A DNA stretch of 64,000 bases from Amycolatopsis circi (GCF_003385235.1 NZ_PQIA01000006.1:50507-114506), one strand, 5' to 3'. Positions 41,675-50,494 are shown, numbered from the stretch's first letter. Notes: generated from the sequence alone by a model not told the origin. A program made the numbers and translations.

Positions 41675-41839
41675 ATGCGGCAATTCGGCTGGACGTACGA
41701 CCCCAAGGCGAAGGCCGACCTTTACACCCACCTCGAGACGCCGTACCACGCGAAGTTCGAGGTATTCGTGAAACCCGGCAGCGAGGAGACGGTCTACGTG
41801 CGGAGCCTGGCCTCTGGCTTCCCCGACCCGTCCAAATAG
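41675..41839 (+). CDS. Small protein of 54 residues, or 3' remnant of a longer gene
   Basis: ATG at 41,675 to TAG. The product reads MRQFGWTYDPKAKADLYTHL, then PYHAKFEVFVKPGSEETVYV, with a protein-like composition and GC-rich third positions. The frame is also open about 27 codons upstream (KILGTFVCGDADE precedes the ATG), with no start or good ribosome site, so this could be the end of a truncated gene. I do not recognise a family. It is isolated between DUF779 and the MOSC gene. Confidence 0.5.
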   Translation: MRQFGWTYDPKAKADLYTHLETPYHAKFEVFVKPGSEETVYVRSLASGFPDPSK

Positions 41840-41865
41840 CCCAGCGCACTTGCTAGGTTCAACTC

Positions 41866-42555
41866 ATGCTGTCGCTGAAAGACGTCTACGTGGGCGAACC
41901 GACTGTGCTCGGCCACCAGCGGGACCAGCCGGTCCTGAGCGCCATCCGGAAGACCCGGGTCACGGACGGAGAGCTGGTGCTGTCCGAACTCAACCTGGCT
42001 GGCGACCGCCAAGCCGACCTCTCGGTGCACGGCGGCCCGGACAAAGCCGTCTACGTCTACCCGGTCGAGCACTATCCGACGTGGACCGCCGAGGGGTACT
42101 CCGTCGCGCACGGCGACTTCGGCGAGAACCTTTCCGTGCACGGCGCGCTGGAGAGCGATGCGCGGATCGGCGACATCTGGGCCTGGGGCGACGCGCTCGT
42201 GCAGATCGCGCAGCCGCGGCATCCGTGTTTCAAGCTCGCGATGCGCACCGGTCGCAAGGACGTCGTGCCCGCGATGATCAGCACCAATCGCTGCGGCTGG
42301 TATCTGCGCGTGCTGCGGCCGGGCACGGTCCCGACGGCCGGGCCGATCGACCTCGTGGAGCGGGCCGAGGGGCCGACCGTCGGGGAGACGTTCCTGGTCG
42401 CCGCGGCGAATTACGCGCAGTTGCCTGAGCCGGGACCGATGCTGGAGCTGGCTGAGCGCGTGCTGTCGACGGAGACGTTGCCGGAGGGCTACCGCAAGGG
42501 CATCCAGTCCAAAGTGGACCGAGCCAGGGCATCACTTCCAGTCGACCTGGGGTGA
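41866..42555 (+). CDS. MOSC-domain protein (YiiM-like)
   Basis: 229 residues. The MOSC core has GDRQADLSVHGGPDKAVYVY, HGDFGENLSVHG and the cysteine-containing QPRHPCFKLAMRTGRKD, the residues used to bind molybdenum cofactor or transfer sulfur in this family. YiiM-type proteins reduce N-hydroxylated compounds with Moco. The C-terminal helices (about residues 175-229) are the usual 3-alpha extension. The 3' end overlaps the convergent GH20 gene by 24 bases. Confidence 0.92.
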   Translation: MLSLKDVYVGEPTVLGHQRDQPVLSAIRKTRVTDGELVLSELNLAGDRQADLSVHGGPDKAVYVYPVEHYPTWTAEGYSVAHGDFGENLSVHGALESDARIGDIWAWGDALVQIAQPRHPCFKLAMRTGRKDVVPAMISTNRCGWYLRVLRPGTVPTAGPIDLVERAEGPTVGETFLVAAANYAQLPEPGPMLELAERVLSTETLPEGYRKGIQSKVDRARASLPVDLG

Positions 42556-44106
42556 GCGGTAGAAGTCGATTCCCTGGGCTTCCCAGCGCGGCGCTTGCTT
42601 GGCGATTCGCTCCCGGTAGCCGTCCCAGGTTCGGGACGCTCGCGGCGACCAGCCGATTTCCGCGACGCCGGGCAGGCGCGGGAAGGCCATGTACTCGATG
42701 TCGTCGGTGGTCCGGATGGTCTCCGTCCACAGTGGAGCCTCGACACCGGCGACGGACTTCTCCTCGACGCCGGGGACGAGCGTCGTCGGATCCCAGTCGT
42801 AGGCGTCGCGGACTTCGACCAAACCGGCCCAATCCTGGCCCAGCTTGGTCGATTCCGTGTACTTCATGTCGAGATAGGCGTGGTTGGCGGGCGACATGAC
42901 GAACTTGTTCCCGCGCGCCGCAGCGGCGGCCACGTCCGCGTTCGGGCCGCCCTGATCCCAGTACTGCGGCACGGCGGACGTCGGCAGCGGCGTCTTCGCG
43001 ATTTCGTGCCAGCCGGTGATCAGTTTGCCGTATTTGGCGACCATCGGACTTACCTTCTCGTAGAAGGTTTTGTAGTCCTCGGCAGGCGTCGAATGTGCTT
43101 CGTCGCCGCCGATGCCGATGTACTTGCCGGGCGTGATCGCGGCGAGTTCGCGGATCACGTCCTCCACGAATCGGTACGTGGTAGGCGAATTGATGCACAG
43201 CGAGCTGTAGCCGACCTCGATGTCGGTGCGCGGCGGGACTGCCTTGCCGTCGCAATTGAGTTCGGCGTAGACCGACTGCGCGGCGTTTGTGTGCCCAGGC
43301 ATGTCGATTTCCGGCACGACGGTGATGTGGCGGCTCGCGGCGTAGGCGACGATGTCGCGGTACTGCTCCTGCGTGTAGTAACCACCGGGGTCGCCGTACG
43401 CCGCGGTCTTGCCGCCTTCGGTCGCCAGTTTCGGCCAGCTCTTGATTTCGATGCGCCAGCCCTGGTCGTCGCTGAGGTGCAGGTGCAGCGTGTTGATCTT
43501 GTACTGGACGATCTGGTCGATGTACTTCTTCACCTGCGCAGGCGTGAAGAAATGCCGCGCGACGTCGAGCATCGCGCCGCGGTGGGCGAAGCGCGGGTAG
43601 TCGAGGACACTGCCGCCAGCGACCGTCCACGTGCGGTGCTGCACGGACTTCGCCTCGATCGCCGACGGCAGCAGCTGCCGCAGCGACTGGACGCCCGTGA
43701 ACAGCCCGGTGGCGGTGTTGGCGAGCAGCCGGACGCCGCTCTTCGTGACGTCGAGCTGGTATCCCTCGTCGCCGACGCGCGGATCGGCGTGGCCGAGGTC
43801 GAGCGAGATCGCGGACAGTCCCGGGCTCGCCGGGACGACCGGCAGCGGGAATCCGGTCGCGGGCCGCAGCAGTCCCCGCAGGTACGCGGCGACGTCGCCG
43901 GTGCCGTGCCCGGCGCGGATGACCGTCAGCGGGGTGAGTCGGAAGGTGGCGTCCGCCTTCGCCACGGCGTGCACCGGCACCGGTACGAGGTCGGTGACCT
44001 GCCGTTCGCTGGGCGCGGGACTCGCCGCGGCCGGCCCGGGCACTCCCACCGCGGCGAGCCCGAGCACGGTCACCCCAAGCACGGCCCTGGACAGGGTCTT
44101 CCTCAC
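42532..44106 (-). CDS. Secreted GH20 beta-N-acetylhexosaminidase
   Basis: Removes terminal GlcNAc from chitooligosaccharides by substrate-assisted catalysis. 524 residues with a signal peptide (residues 1-28, AAAS cleavage region), a GH20b N-terminal domain, then the barrel starting DYPRFAHRGAMLDVARHFFT. Substrate residues are in LHLHLSDDQGWRIEI and VVPEIDMPGHTNAA; the catalytic Asp-Glu pair is in IGIGGDEAHST. Trp-rich strands (GWHEIA, QYWDQGG) follow. GGAGG precedes the GTG at 44,106. A DasR-type box lies 42 bases upstream, which links it to the GH18 chitinase 28 kb away. Confidence 0.96.
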   Translation of the reverse strand: MRKTLSRAVLGVTVLGLAAVGVPGPAAASPAPSERQVTDLVPVPVHAVAKADATFRLTPLTVIRAGHGTGDVAAYLRGLLRPATGFPLPVVPASPGLSAISLDLGHADPRVGDEGYQLDVTKSGVRLLANTATGLFTGVQSLRQLLPSAIEAKSVQHRTWTVAGGSVLDYPRFAHRGAMLDVARHFFTPAQVKKYIDQIVQYKINTLHLHLSDDQGWRIEIKSWPKLATEGGKTAAYGDPGGYYTQEQYRDIVAYAASRHITVVPEIDMPGHTNAAQSVYAELNCDGKAVPPRTDIEVGYSSLCINSPTTYRFVEDVIRELAAITPGKYIGIGGDEAHSTPAEDYKTFYEKVSPMVAKYGKLITGWHEIAKTPLPTSAVPQYWDQGGPNADVAAAAARGNKFVMSPANHAYLDMKYTESTKLGQDWAGLVEVRDAYDWDPTTLVPGVEEKSVAGVEAPLWTETIRTTDDIEYMAFPRLPGVAEIGWSPRASRTWDGYRERIAKQAPRWEAQGIDFYRSPQVDWK

Positions 44107-44147
44107 GGCATACCTCCGGTCGCGTCGCGGAGAAGGCGGACTTCAAG

Positions 44148-44161
44148 AGGTATAGACCACT
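44148..44161. promoter_or_regulatory. DasR-type box upstream of the GH20 gene
   Basis: AGGTATAGACCACT; on the minus strand this reads AGTGGTCTATACCT, close to the DasR element core TGGTCTAGACCA. It is 42 bases before the hexosaminidase start. Confidence 0.65.
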
Positions 44162-44263
44162 ACCGGGGACGCTGACAACGCCCGAAAGGGTCGGCTGACG
44201 ACTGATGTCCCGTTCGCCGGGATGCCCGCACCCGCCCCGGTGCCATAGCGCGCGGGGGTGCCG

Positions 44264-44322
44264 AGGTCCGTGAGGGGAACCCTGAGGGAATCAGAGTCCC
44301 TCAGGGTTCCCCTCACGGACCT
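44264..44322. repeat. Intergenic palindrome, family A (full copy)
   Basis: Perfect 26-bp stem with a 7-base loop. The left arm begins AGGTCCGTGAGGGGAACC and continues CTGAGGGA; the right arm is its exact complement. It sits 35 bases after the acyl-CoA synthetase stop and probably acts as its terminator. Confidence 0.9.
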
Positions 44323-44357
44323 TCCGCGCTACCGAGAGAACCCCACCGGGGCGGCGC

Positions 44358-46232
44358 TCAGGGCCGCAGGATCGCCCGCAACGCGTCGAGTACTGACGGG
44401 TCCTCGATGGTCGACGGAACCGCCTCGTCGCGACCGTCGGCGATTCCGCGCATCGTCTTGCGCAGGATCTTCCCCGAGCGCGTCTTCGGCAGCGCGTTGA
44501 CCACCGACACGTCCCGGAACGCCGCGACCGGCCCGATATCGCGGCGAACCAGCGCGACCAGTTCGTCCCGCAGCTGGTCCTCGGGCACGTCCACTCCGGA
44601 CTTCAGCACCACGAAACCGCGCGGCACCTGGCCCTTCAGCTGGTCCGCGACCCCGATCACCGCACATTCCGCGACCGCCGGATGCGAAGCCAGCACGGCC
44701 TCCATCGAACCGGTCGACAGCCGGTGCCCCGCCACGTTGATCACGTCGTCGGTGCGGCCCATGACGAAGAGGTAGCCGTCCTCGTCGAGGTAGCCCGAGT
44801 CGCCGGTCAGGTAGTAGCCGGGATAGCGCGACAGGTACGCCTCGCGGTAGCGCTCGTCGTCGCCCCACAGCGTCGGCAGCGAACCCGGCGGCAGCGGCAG
44901 TTTCAGCGTGATCGCGCCCTCGCGGCCCGCTGGCAGTTCCTCGCCCGCCTGGTCGAGGATGCGCACATCCCAGCCGGGCACCGGTTTCGTCGCCGACCCG
45001 GGTTTGACCTGCATCGGTTCGAGACCGCGCGGATTGGCCGCGATCGGCCAGCCGGTTTCGGTCTGCCACCAGTGGTCGACGACCGGCGTGCCGAGGATGT
45101 CGTGCGCCCAGTGGTAGGTCTCCGGGTCGAGCCGCTCGCCCGCCATGAACAGGGTGCGGAACCGGGAGAGGTCGTACTTCTTGAGTTCGTCCGCGTCCGG
45201 GTCCACCTTCTTGACCGCGCGCAACGCCGTCGGCGCGGTGAACAGCGCCTGCACGCCGTGCTCGGAGATGACCCGCCAGAACGCGCCTGCGTCCGGAGTT
45301 CCGACGGGTTTTCCCTCGTACAGCACGGTTGTAGCGCCGACCAGCAGCGGCGCGTAGACGATGTACGAATGCCCGACGACCCAGCCGACGTCGGAAGCCG
45401 TCCACCACACGTCCCCGGCGTGGACGTCGTACAGCGCGCCCATCGACCACGCCAGCGCGACCGCGTGCCCGCCCGTGTCGCGGACCACGCCCTTCGGCCG
45501 CCCGGTGGTGCCGGACGTGTAGAGGATGTACAGCGGATCGGTCGCCTTCACCGGAACCGGATCGACCGGGTCGGCGTCGGCGACGAGGTCGTTCCAGTCG
45601 AGGTCGGCGCCGGACAGTTCCGCGCGCGCCTGCTCGCGCTGGAACACCACGACGTGGTCCGGCTGGTGCTCGGTGGTCTCCAGCGCGGCGTCGATGATCG
45701 GCTTGTACTCGACCACCCGAGTCGGCTCGATCCCGCACGACGCGGCGAGGATCAGCTTCGGCTTCGCGTCCTCGATCCGCGCGGCCAGTTCCTTCGGTGC
45801 GAACCCGCCGAACACCACGGAGTGCACCGCGCCGATCCGCGCGCAGGCGAGCATCGCGATGACGGCCTGCGGAATCATCGGCAGATAGAGGATCACGCGA
45901 TCGCCGCGGGTGACGCCGAGCGACGCGAGCGCGCCGGCGAAGGTCGCGACCTCGTCCCGCAGTTCGGCGTAGGTGTAGCGGCGTTTGCGGCCGCTGACCG
46001 GCGAATCCCAGATCAGCGCGTCCTGCGCGCCGCGGCCGCCGTCGGCGTGCCGGTCGAGGGCGTTGTAGGAGGTGTTCAGCTCGCCGTCGGGATACCAGCG
46101 GTAGAACGGCGCGGCGGACGAATCGAGCGCGCGGGTGGGCCGCTGCGTCCAGTCGATCGCCCGGGCGGCTTCGAGCCAGAAGTGCTCCGGGTCGTCCAGA
46201 CTGCGCCGATACGTCTCGGTGTACGCGCCCAC
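44358..46232 (-). CDS. prpE: Short-chain acyl-CoA synthetase, PrpE-like
   Basis: Activates propionate (or acetate) to the CoA thioester through an acyl-adenylate. 624 residues: N-terminal ACAS segment (YTETYRRSLDDPEHFWLEAA), the AMP-binding motif ILYTSGTTGRPKGVVRD followed by TGGHAVALAWSMG (the form seen in PrpE rather than Acs), WWQTETGWPIAANPRG, YLTGDSGYLDEDGY and the C-terminal catalytic Lys in LPKTRSGKILRKTMR. AAGGAG precedes the GTG at 46,232. Acetyl-CoA synthetase is the alternative. It stands alone, with the paired-motif genes upstream and a terminator palindrome downstream. Confidence 0.9.
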   Translation of the reverse strand: MGAYTETYRRSLDDPEHFWLEAARAIDWTQRPTRALDSSAAPFYRWYPDGELNTSYNALDRHADGGRGAQDALIWDSPVSGRKRRYTYAELRDEVATFAGALASLGVTRGDRVILYLPMIPQAVIAMLACARIGAVHSVVFGGFAPKELAARIEDAKPKLILAASCGIEPTRVVEYKPIIDAALETTEHQPDHVVVFQREQARAELSGADLDWNDLVADADPVDPVPVKATDPLYILYTSGTTGRPKGVVRDTGGHAVALAWSMGALYDVHAGDVWWTASDVGWVVGHSYIVYAPLLVGATTVLYEGKPVGTPDAGAFWRVISEHGVQALFTAPTALRAVKKVDPDADELKKYDLSRFRTLFMAGERLDPETYHWAHDILGTPVVDHWWQTETGWPIAANPRGLEPMQVKPGSATKPVPGWDVRILDQAGEELPAGREGAITLKLPLPPGSLPTLWGDDERYREAYLSRYPGYYLTGDSGYLDEDGYLFVMGRTDDVINVAGHRLSTGSMEAVLASHPAVAECAVIGVADQLKGQVPRGFVVLKSGVDVPEDQLRDELVALVRRDIGPVAAFRDVSVVNALPKTRSGKILRKTMRGIADGRDEAVPSTIEDPSVLDALRAILRP

Positions 46233-46300
46233 GAGGTCTCCTTTGACTTCAGACGGCCGAATCTGCCCTCATGATGGCCTTTCCCTCGTCGGGTCGCAGG

Positions 46301-46666
46301 TCAGCCCGGCCACACCTTCCCGACCTGCTCGGAGATCTTGAGAACGAGGCCGGAGAAGTCGGAAAGGCCGGTCAGGAGGGTCTTGACCTTCTCCCACCGG
46401 CTGACCGGCACCGCTGGAGCGGCCGTGCCGGGGGCCCGGGCCGCGTCGGTCAGCTCGTCGAGCGCGTCTTCGATGATCTCCTGCTTCGGGAGGCCGTGCT
46501 CGCGCACCTGGGCGCGCAACTGCTCGAGGAGGTCGAGCAACTGGGCGTCCGCGGCGGGGCCCGCGTTGACCGTGCCGCCGCTGATGTCCCCGTGGCTCGT
46601 CCCGCCGAAGACCATCGGGCCGCTGTTGATCCCGGTGATGGAGATGTGGTTCGTGGGTCCGGTCAT
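46301..46666 (-). CDS. Small protein with N-terminal Gly/Asn motif shared with upstream membrane protein
   Basis: 121 residues. Residues 8-30 read ISITGINSGPMVFGGTSHGD plus ISG, 16 of 23 identical to the C-terminal end (residues 540-562) of the protein encoded just upstream. A linker (residues 31-40) leads to two helices (LLDLLEQLRAQVREHGLPKQ, IIEDALDELTDAA) and a C-terminal amphipathic or membrane-associating segment, WEKVKTLLTGLSDFSGLVLK. The start codon overlaps the upstream stop (ATGA). Function unknown. The N-terminal motif looks like a beta-strand-forming oligomerisation tag that pairs with the same motif in the partner. Confidence 0.82.
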   Translation of the reverse strand: MTGPTNHISITGINSGPMVFGGTSHGDISGGTVNAGPAADAQLLDLLEQLRAQVREHGLPKQEIIEDALDELTDAARAPGTAAPAVPVSRWEKVKTLLTGLSDFSGLVLKISEQVGKVWPG

Positions 46667-48387
46667 GGTGTCCTCGCTGTCGTCTCGGCCGGTCCGGAAG
46701 GGCCGCTGATGTCGCCGTGGCTTTCGCCGCCGAAGATCATCGGGGCGTTGTTCGTTCCGCTGATGGTGATGTTGTTGATCATCTGCGCGTCAGCTCGTCG
46801 TTCGAACACCGTGCTCGAATATCCGCACTCCTGAAGCGTCGCGGCCACCGCGGGCACCAGCTTGCTTTCCAGCAGACGCACGTAGCGTTCGGCGTCGACG
46901 GTCTGGAAGTAGTTGCGCGGATGCCGCATCGAGGCGAGTTCCCGCAGCGTGCGCCCAGCTCCGTAGCGGTCCGGGTTGAGCTGGTGCGCGTCGTGGGGAA
47001 GCGGCAGGCGCATCCGGAACGCGTTGGCGATCCGCCCGAACGACGTCACCGGCAGGAGGAGCCAGCGGACGAAACCCTCCCACAGCGGCCGCACGCCGTT
47101 GTTGACCATCTTGTCGAGGGCGCGGTACTCGTCCGCGATCGGCGGCAGGACACAGGGCGTCCATTCCAGATACAGCTCGTTGGCGCCGACCGCGCAGTGG
47201 ACGAATGCCGAGACGACCAGGTCGCGGTCCCAGGTCTCCAGCTCCATGCAGAGGTAGTAGCGGGACCATTCGCGCGCCTGGTCGTGGACGTGTCCCGCCT
47301 CGACGTCGTGGAGAAACGCTTGCGGGGCCGTATTCAGGTGCGGCAGGTAATGCCTTATTTCCGGGAGGTGAAGGTGATCGAGAAGCTTGTCGGCCGGAGC
47401 GAAAACGCGTCCGGTGACGACGAGGTCCCGCAGCCGGCAATCCGGGGCGAGCGGGCCGCTTTCGCGCAGCTCGGCGGTTTTCTCGGCGATGCGCCGGTAC
47501 AGCAGCCGAGCCGTCAGCCGTGGTTTTTCGTCCGCGTCGGCATCGGCGGTCAACGGGATCACCATCGACCACGGCTTCGTGCTTTCGCCCGCTCCGACGA
47601 AGGGATTCGCGCCTCGGTGGACGATCAGCGGGGTCAGCGCGTCCGGCCCGGAGGGGACGCGTCCGATCCGATGGCGCTGGAGTTCCGCGCGGAATCGCGG
47701 CGGGGCCAGTGAGAACGACAACCGGTCCGCGGGCGGCTTAGGCGCGCCGCCCGGGATTCTCGCCAGCCTGCCGAAATAGGTCGTGAGGAGATGCCACACC
47801 GCGATCCGGTCCGCGACCAGAACTATCAGCATCGCCAGCGCGCAGCAGACGGAGACGGCCCAGTACACGTCGAGATCGGGCAGGCCGGAATAGCTCCGTC
47901 CGCCGTAGCCGAAACCGCTGCTGAGGTCCGACAGCTCGGAAAAGGCGAAGAAACCGAAACCGGCGATGATCGCCAGCGGAAGCGAGGCGAGCCCGAGCGC
48001 CACGATCTTCACGACGGTCACGAGCACCTTCCGGGCGCTGCCGTCCCGGTTTCTGCGCCATAACCGGACCGCGTAGACCACGAACGCCACCGCGAGCCAG
48101 GCGGTCAGCAAACCGGTGAACAGGCCGCACCAGACGAAAACCGCGCCCAGCACGGCGAGCAGCGCGTCCCGGTATTTCCGTCTGGTGCGGGCGGCGAGCG
48201 CTTCGGTCAGGACGGTCGCGGTGTCGACACCCGGGGACGGCGGGATCTGCCGGGTCGGTTCGACGAGGAACTCGCGGACCGCGTCCTCCGCGTACTCGCG
48301 GTCAAGATGGGCAGCTGCGACCAGGTATCGGGTGCTGTCGTCTGTCGCCAGCACCGCTGGTGCGACGGATTGGGTCGACTGGGTCAA
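46663..48387 (-). CDS. Multi-pass membrane protein with C-terminal Gly/Asn motif
   Basis: 574 residues. An N-terminal soluble segment (1-70), about four transmembrane helices (near 73-107, 122-150 and 168-195), then a large cytoplasmic domain (about 210-535) with many Trp, Arg and His residues. This includes WSMVIPLTADADADEKPRLT, CRLRDLVVTGRVFAP, WDRDLVVSAFVHCAVGANEL, and HPRNYFQTVDAERYVRLLES. The last 40 residues hold the motif ITISGTNNAPMIFGGESHGD plus ISG, then a Pro/Thr tail. I know no function for the family. The coupled downstream gene begins with the same motif, so the two products probably interact through it. Confidence 0.82.
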   Translation of the reverse strand: MTQSTQSVAPAVLATDDSTRYLVAAAHLDREYAEDAVREFLVEPTRQIPPSPGVDTATVLTEALAARTRRKYRDALLAVLGAVFVWCGLFTGLLTAWLAVAFVVYAVRLWRRNRDGSARKVLVTVVKIVALGLASLPLAIIAGFGFFAFSELSDLSSGFGYGGRSYSGLPDLDVYWAVSVCCALAMLIVLVADRIAVWHLLTTYFGRLARIPGGAPKPPADRLSFSLAPPRFRAELQRHRIGRVPSGPDALTPLIVHRGANPFVGAGESTKPWSMVIPLTADADADEKPRLTARLLYRRIAEKTAELRESGPLAPDCRLRDLVVTGRVFAPADKLLDHLHLPEIRHYLPHLNTAPQAFLHDVEAGHVHDQAREWSRYYLCMELETWDRDLVVSAFVHCAVGANELYLEWTPCVLPPIADEYRALDKMVNNGVRPLWEGFVRWLLLPVTSFGRIANAFRMRLPLPHDAHQLNPDRYGAGRTLRELASMRHPRNYFQTVDAERYVRLLESKLVPAVAATLQECGYSSTVFERRADAQMINNITISGTNNAPMIFGGESHGDISGPSGPAETTARTP

Positions 48388-48778
48388 TCGGGGTCTCCGA
48401 CCAATTCGGCGGCGAGCACGCGGCGGCGGGCTCGGGATGGCAGACCCGGGGCATGGCGGATTTCGGCAGGCTCGTGATCGAGGCGACGCGCAACAGGCGT
48501 ACTGGTCGCCGGCATGACGTGACCCTCCCCAGGCATCACCACGCGGGACTGTGTTCGTGCGAGCGCAGAACGTAGCACGGTGGCGATCACCACGTGTGCG
48601 GATTTTTCGAATCGGCGGCCAGCAGCGAAGATCGTTCGCTGGGCCAGATCGATGCAGTGGATCACGTTCCCGGCGCGACCCGGCAACCCCGACGAGGCCG
48701 TGTGCGTCCTAAGCTGGACCGTGGGGAACGGCCGCGCAGCGGCAGGAAGACGACACTGACAGTGAGGGGAACCAGCCG
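48388..48778. other. Intergenic stretch upstream of the kinase gene
   Basis: About 390 bases between divergent genes (membrane protein and kinase). Open frames here have no recognisable product. It must hold the promoters of both units, but no dyad or convincing -35/-10 pair stands out. Confidence 0.5.
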
Positions 48779-50494
48779 GTGAGCGGAATCGGGAGCGCGC
48801 TGCTCTCGCTCGCGCACGCCTTGTTCGACCCGGGGTTCTGCCCCGGCGACTGGGTGTGGGCGACGACCACAGCGGGTGCGCTCGTCGCGCTCTTCCCGGC
48901 GGCCGGGGCGCTGATCGTGGCGATCGTGCGCAAGGGGACCGGGAACCGGTACGACGCGACCACGCTCACCGTGTTCGGGCTCATCGGCGTGGTCAGCGTG
49001 CTGGTGTTCCCGTGGCTGATCTCGTCGGGTATTTCGGAAACCTTCCGCGCGGCCAACGCGGGCCAGGCGACCGGACTGTCCGGGGCGGCCACGCTCAGCA
49101 AGGAGTACTGCTCGTTCGTCGGCGTGCAGCAGACCTACCTCGGCGGCGGGTCGAACGTCTTCGAGACGCTCTTCTACCCGCGCGGCCTCAAGCTTTCCTA
49201 CGCGCTGTACCTGCTCGCCTTCACCGTGCTGCCGGTCGGCTCGCTGCTGTTCGTGATGCTGCAGGCGCGCACCGCTTTTCGTCGCGGGCCGAAGTGGCCG
49301 TCGCGGTTCTTCTGGATTCCCTTCGTGGTCATGGCGGTCGCGTCGACGGGCATGTCGGCCAACACCGCGGTGCACTTCTGGCTCGGGTTCCTGCCGTTCA
49401 GCATCCTGGGACTGATCCCGGTCGCGCTGGTCGGCCCGCCGCCGTGGTCGGTGATCAACCGGCCGGAGCCGCGGCGCGACGAACCGCCTGCCGCGCCGCC
49501 TCCGCCGCGCCGGGAGCAGCTGCCGCCGCCTCCGCCGCCGCAGAACAAGGCGTACCCGGCCACCGCGCTGGCGTCCGCTCCGGAGCCGCCGCCCGCCGGG
49601 GCGCTGGCCGCCGCGCCCGGCATGATTCCGCCGCCGCCTGGCTCGCGCAACGCGGGCAGCAGCCGGTACCGGCGCGTCCGCCAGCTCGGGACCGGCGGGT
49701 TCGGCACGGTCTGGGAAGCCGTCGACACGCAGCTCAACCGCACTGTCGCGCTCAAGATCGCGCACGCGCCCGACCGCGACACCGAGGAGCGCATGCAGCG
49801 CGAGGCCCGCGCGCTGGCCGTGGTGAACCACCCCAACTGCGTCCGGGTGTACGACCTGGCCGAGGAACCGGACGGGCTCGCGCTCGTCATGGAGTACCTG
49901 CGGGGCCGCCCGCTCGCCGAGGTGGTCGACGGACAGGGCCCGATCGACGACGTCGCCGCCGGCCGGCTGTGGTCGACGATGGCGGGCGCGCTGGTCGCGG
50001 CGCACGAGCGGGGCGTGCTGCACCGCGACGTGAAGCCGTCCAACGTCATCCTCGACCCGGCGGGCATCGCGCACCTCATCGACTTCGGCATCGCCCGCAG
50101 CCAGGGCGACTCCAAGATGACCGCCACCGGGATGATGATCGGCACGCCCGACTTCGTCGCGCCGGAGCAGGCGATGGGCTCCCCGGCGAGCCCGGCGTCG
50201 GACGCCTGGCAGCTCGCCGCCACGGTCAGCTACGCGCTGACCGGCCAGCCGCCGCGCGGCACCCGCGAGACGCCGATGGCCGCGCTGATGGCCGCGGCGC
50301 GCGCCGATCCGGTCACGCACCTGCCGCAGCGTTCGGTGCACGCCCGGATCCTGGCGGCGTCGCTGGATCCGGAGCCGCGTCGTCGTCCGACGTTGAACTC
50401 GGTGCGGCGCGAGGTGGACGGCTGGCTGAGCAGGCAGGGCAAGGCGCTGGACGGGCCGGTCACGCAGATCGTGCCGCGCCGGTCGCCTCGCTGA
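48779..50494 (+). CDS. Ser/Thr protein kinase with N-terminal membrane domain
   Basis: 571 residues in an order unlike the usual PknB layout. Membrane helices come first (about residues 25-50, 60-82, 140-162 and 178-220), then a Pro-rich linker (PPPPRREQLPPPPPP region), then the kinase at about 300-545. Kinase motifs: glycine loop RQLGTGGFGTVWEA, Lys in VALKIAH, catalytic loop VLHRDVKPSN, DFGIAR, and PDFVAPEQAMG. All catalytic residues are intact, so it should be active; the kinase domain is cytoplasmic. The GTG at 48,779 follows GTGAGGGGAA. The last 20 residues are repeated downstream by the 258-bp duplication. Confidence 0.92.
   Translation: MSGIGSALLSLAHALFDPGFCPGDWVWATTTAGALVALFPAAGALIVAIVRKGTGNRYDATTLTVFGLIGVVSVLVFPWLISSGISETFRAANAGQATGLSGAATLSKEYCSFVGVQQTYLGGGSNVFETLFYPRGLKLSYALYLLAFTVLPVGSLLFVMLQARTAFRRGPKWPSRFFWIPFVVMAVASTGMSANTAVHFWLGFLPFSILGLIPVALVGPPPWSVINRPEPRRDEPPAAPPPPRREQLPPPPPPQNKAYPATALASAPEPPPAGALAAAPGMIPPPPGSRNAGSSRYRRVRQLGTGGFGTVWEAVDTQLNRTVALKIAHAPDRDTEERMQREARALAVVNHPNCVRVYDLAEEPDGLALVMEYLRGRPLAEVVDGQGPIDDVAAGRLWSTMAGALVAAHERGVLHRDVKPSNVILDPAGIAHLIDFGIARSQGDSKMTATGMMIGTPDFVAPEQAMGSPASPASDAWQLAATVSYALTGQPPRGTRETPMAALMAAARADPVTHLPQRSVHARILAASLDPEPRRRPTLNSVRREVDGWLSRQGKALDGPVTQIVPRRSPR

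Noticed and set aside
48760..48778. A further family A repeat before the kinase start (GTGAGGGGAACC)
   Set aside because: Only 12 bases match, no dyad is formed, and the segment serves as the ribosome-binding region.
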